DNA of 64,000 nucleotides from assembly GCF_021245805.1 (NCBI RefSeq), contig NZ_JAJJNF010000003.1, positions 186,001 through 250,000 of the forward strand. Direction: 5' to 3'. Shown here piece after piece: positions 63,014 through 64,000 of this stretch. Made by a program: the position numbers and the translations under genes. This stretch comes from Mangrovimonas futianensis (GTDB taxonomy: Bacteria > Bacteroidota > Bacteroidia > Flavobacteriales > Flavobacteriaceae). Under the pieces are notes generated by a model. It saw nothing but the letters and a program-made list of their open reading frames with translations, did not search any database and was not told the origin of the DNA. Position 1 is the stretch's first letter. Each line of letters begins with the position of its first letter.

Positions 63014-63376
63014 ATGAGCAAAAAAACTTTAGTGATGGGGGCATCGACAAAACCTAACAGATATTCCAATTATGCATTGGAACGTCTAATAGATAGAGGA
63101 TATGATGTGGTCGCTTTTGGTAAAAGAGAAGGACAAGTGTCTGGGATATCTATCGAAACAGAGCTAGTTCCTTATGATGATGTCCATACAATAACATTAT
63201 ATCTTGGTCCTAAAAATCAAACGGCATACTATAATTATATCGTTTCCTTAAATCCGAAGCGGGTTATTTTTAATCCAGGAACCGAAAATCCAGAGCTATA
63301 TCAAATATTAAGAGAGGCAAAGATTCCTTTTGAGGCGTCTTGTACTTTAGTGCTCCTTTCTACGAATCAGTACTAA
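63014..63376 (+). CDS. CoA-binding domain protein (YccU-like)
   Basis: 120 residues, a single Rossmann-type CoA-binding domain: KTLVMGASTKPNRYSNYALERLIDRGYDVVAFGKREG, then HTITLYLGPKNQTAYYNYIVSLNPKRVIFNPGTENPEL. The strand-loop-helix start and the NPGTENPE segment fit the YccU group. Role in metabolism undefined. The gene overlaps the convergent symporter gene by 30 bases. Confidence 0.88.
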   Translation: MSKKTLVMGASTKPNRYSNYALERLIDRGYDVVAFGKREGQVSGISIETELVPYDDVHTITLYLGPKNQTAYYNYIVSLNPKRVIFNPGTENPELYQILREAKIPFEASCTLVLLSTNQY

Positions 63377-64000
63377 GCCCAAAAACATCAACAACCCGTT
63401 GATGATCAAAATTTCAAATCCTATTTGATAACCATTAAACATGACGGTGGAATATTGGTTGATAAAATAGGAAAGAATCGGGGCTACTATGGCTATGATC
63501 CATACCCAGTGATCTTTAATTTGTTGCTTGGTGAAAATACCAAAAGCGAATAATCCTAATAGTGGTCCATAGGTGTAACCAGCGGCTTTAAAAAGTTCCC
63601 AGATAACAGATACATCTTTAAAAATGAGGTCGTAAATAAGAATGACCAATACTAAGACAAGACTCATGCACACATGAACAATCTTTCTAATATCTTTTTG
63701 TTTGGATTGCGGTTTTTTATCCAATTCTATAATATCAATGCAAAAGGAGGTTGTCAAGGATGTTAAAGCTGAGTCGGCACTGGAGTATGCCGAGGCAATC
63801 AAACCAAGAATAAAAAAGGCGGAAATGGCCAGTCCGATATCTGGTAACATAGCAATGGTAGGGAATAAATCATCTTTGTTGACATCAAAGCCATTTTGTC
63901 TCGCATATTGGGTCAATAATAGTCCCAAGGTTAAAAAAAGAAGATTCACAAAAATCAAGATCACACTAAAGGATATCATGTTCTTTTGTGCTTCTTTTAG
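63347..64000 (-). CDS. Sodium:solute symporter, C-terminal part (partial)
   Basis: The frame is open to the right edge (residues LKEAQKNMISFSVI at the edge), so the 5' part is outside. About 217 residues are visible with five or six membrane helices: GLAISAFFILGLIASAYSSADSALTSLTTSFCIDI, typical for SSS-family transporters, and RKIVHVCMSLVLVLVILIYDL. The SSADSALTSLT stretch corresponds to sodium-site residues in this family. Solute unknown. Overlaps the convergent CoA-binding gene by 30 bases. Confidence 0.9.
   Translation of the reverse strand, partial: LKEAQKNMISFSVILIFVNLLFLTLGLLLTQYARQNGFDVNKDDLFPTIAMLPDIGLAISAFFILGLIASAYSSADSALTSLTTSFCIDIIELDKKPQSKQKDIRKIVHVCMSLVLVLVILIYDLIFKDVSVIWELFKAAGYTYGPLLGLFAFGIFTKQQIKDHWVWIIAIVAPILSYFINQYSTVMFNGYQIGFEILIINGLLMFLGLVLIRRKEH

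Noticed and set aside
1..64000. CRISPR array, prophage, insertion sequence, toxin-antitoxin or defence island
   Set aside because: No spaced direct repeats, transposase, integrase, terminase or restriction/defence domains were seen. The lone RHH gene has no toxin neighbour.

Overview
This looks like a chromosomal segment of a Bacteroidota bacterium, most likely a marine member of the Flavobacteriaceae. The reasons are the AT-rich composition, promoters of the TTG / TAnnTTTG type used by the Bacteroidota primary sigma factor, PASTA-rluD and idi-PTPS-manA gene orders, a ribosomal protein THX gene, many CarbopepD_reg and PCMD domain proteins, a TonB-dependent receptor with an OMP_b-brl_3-type barrel, and DUF families typical of the phylum. 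No plasmid, phage, IS or CRISPR signature was seen. The species cannot be named from the sequence.

Layout. 1-7.3 kb: 3' end of rpoB, complete rpoC, a DUF3467 gene, a small Fer4_19 ferredoxin-like gene and prfC. 7.4-9.8 kb: a close-packed idi / PTPS / manA set, a small protein and a tRNA-Thr(TGT). 9.8-14.7 kb (minus strand): a DUF4369 lipoprotein, a DUF819 transporter, a compact four-gene operon (SPFH/band 7, DUF4177-like, PH-like membrane protein, Arc-type ribbon-helix-helix protein) and a secreted alpha/beta hydrolase with an altered nucleophile elbow. 14.7-26.9 kb: a possible small structured RNA, AlkB-like, VanX-like dipeptidase, M14 peptidase, SulP transporter, coaD, ddl, PASTA protein, rluD, yaaA, the THX gene, a TPR protein, a UDG-like protein, a DoxX-like protein and a CarbopepD_reg protein.

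27-36 kb is mostly envelope genes: barrels, lipoproteins, an MscS/MscK-type channel, a BamA-like protein and a PCMD lipoprotein. 36.3-43.8 kb is a sulfatase block: a decayed sulfatase remnant, three intact secreted sulfatases with the CTAGR maturation motif, and a YtcJ-type amidohydrolase lipoprotein inside it. It is followed by DUF2490, DUF2092 and DUF6515 genes, a porin and a small barrel. The block has no SusC/SusD pair and no sulfatase-maturing enzyme in the window.

48.7-64 kb: a FadL-like barrel whose signal peptide is out of frame across a run of nine T, a DUF6249 protein, an ECF sigma factor with its own ECF-type promoter and a membrane partner, DUF481, guanine deaminase, class C-type serine hydrolase, transglutaminase plus a Cys-rich CarbopepD_reg protein, htpG, a ketoacyl-ACP synthase III, a TonB-dependent receptor, a CoA-binding protein and the 3' part of a sodium:solute symporter.

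Several start codons were moved from in-frame TTG/GTG triplets to the downstream ATG where that ATG begins a clean signal peptide or the known family N-terminus. Three very short genes (DUF4177-like, ribbon-helix-helix, THX) were found by translating gaps by eye. All family assignments come from reading the sequence; none was checked by a database search.
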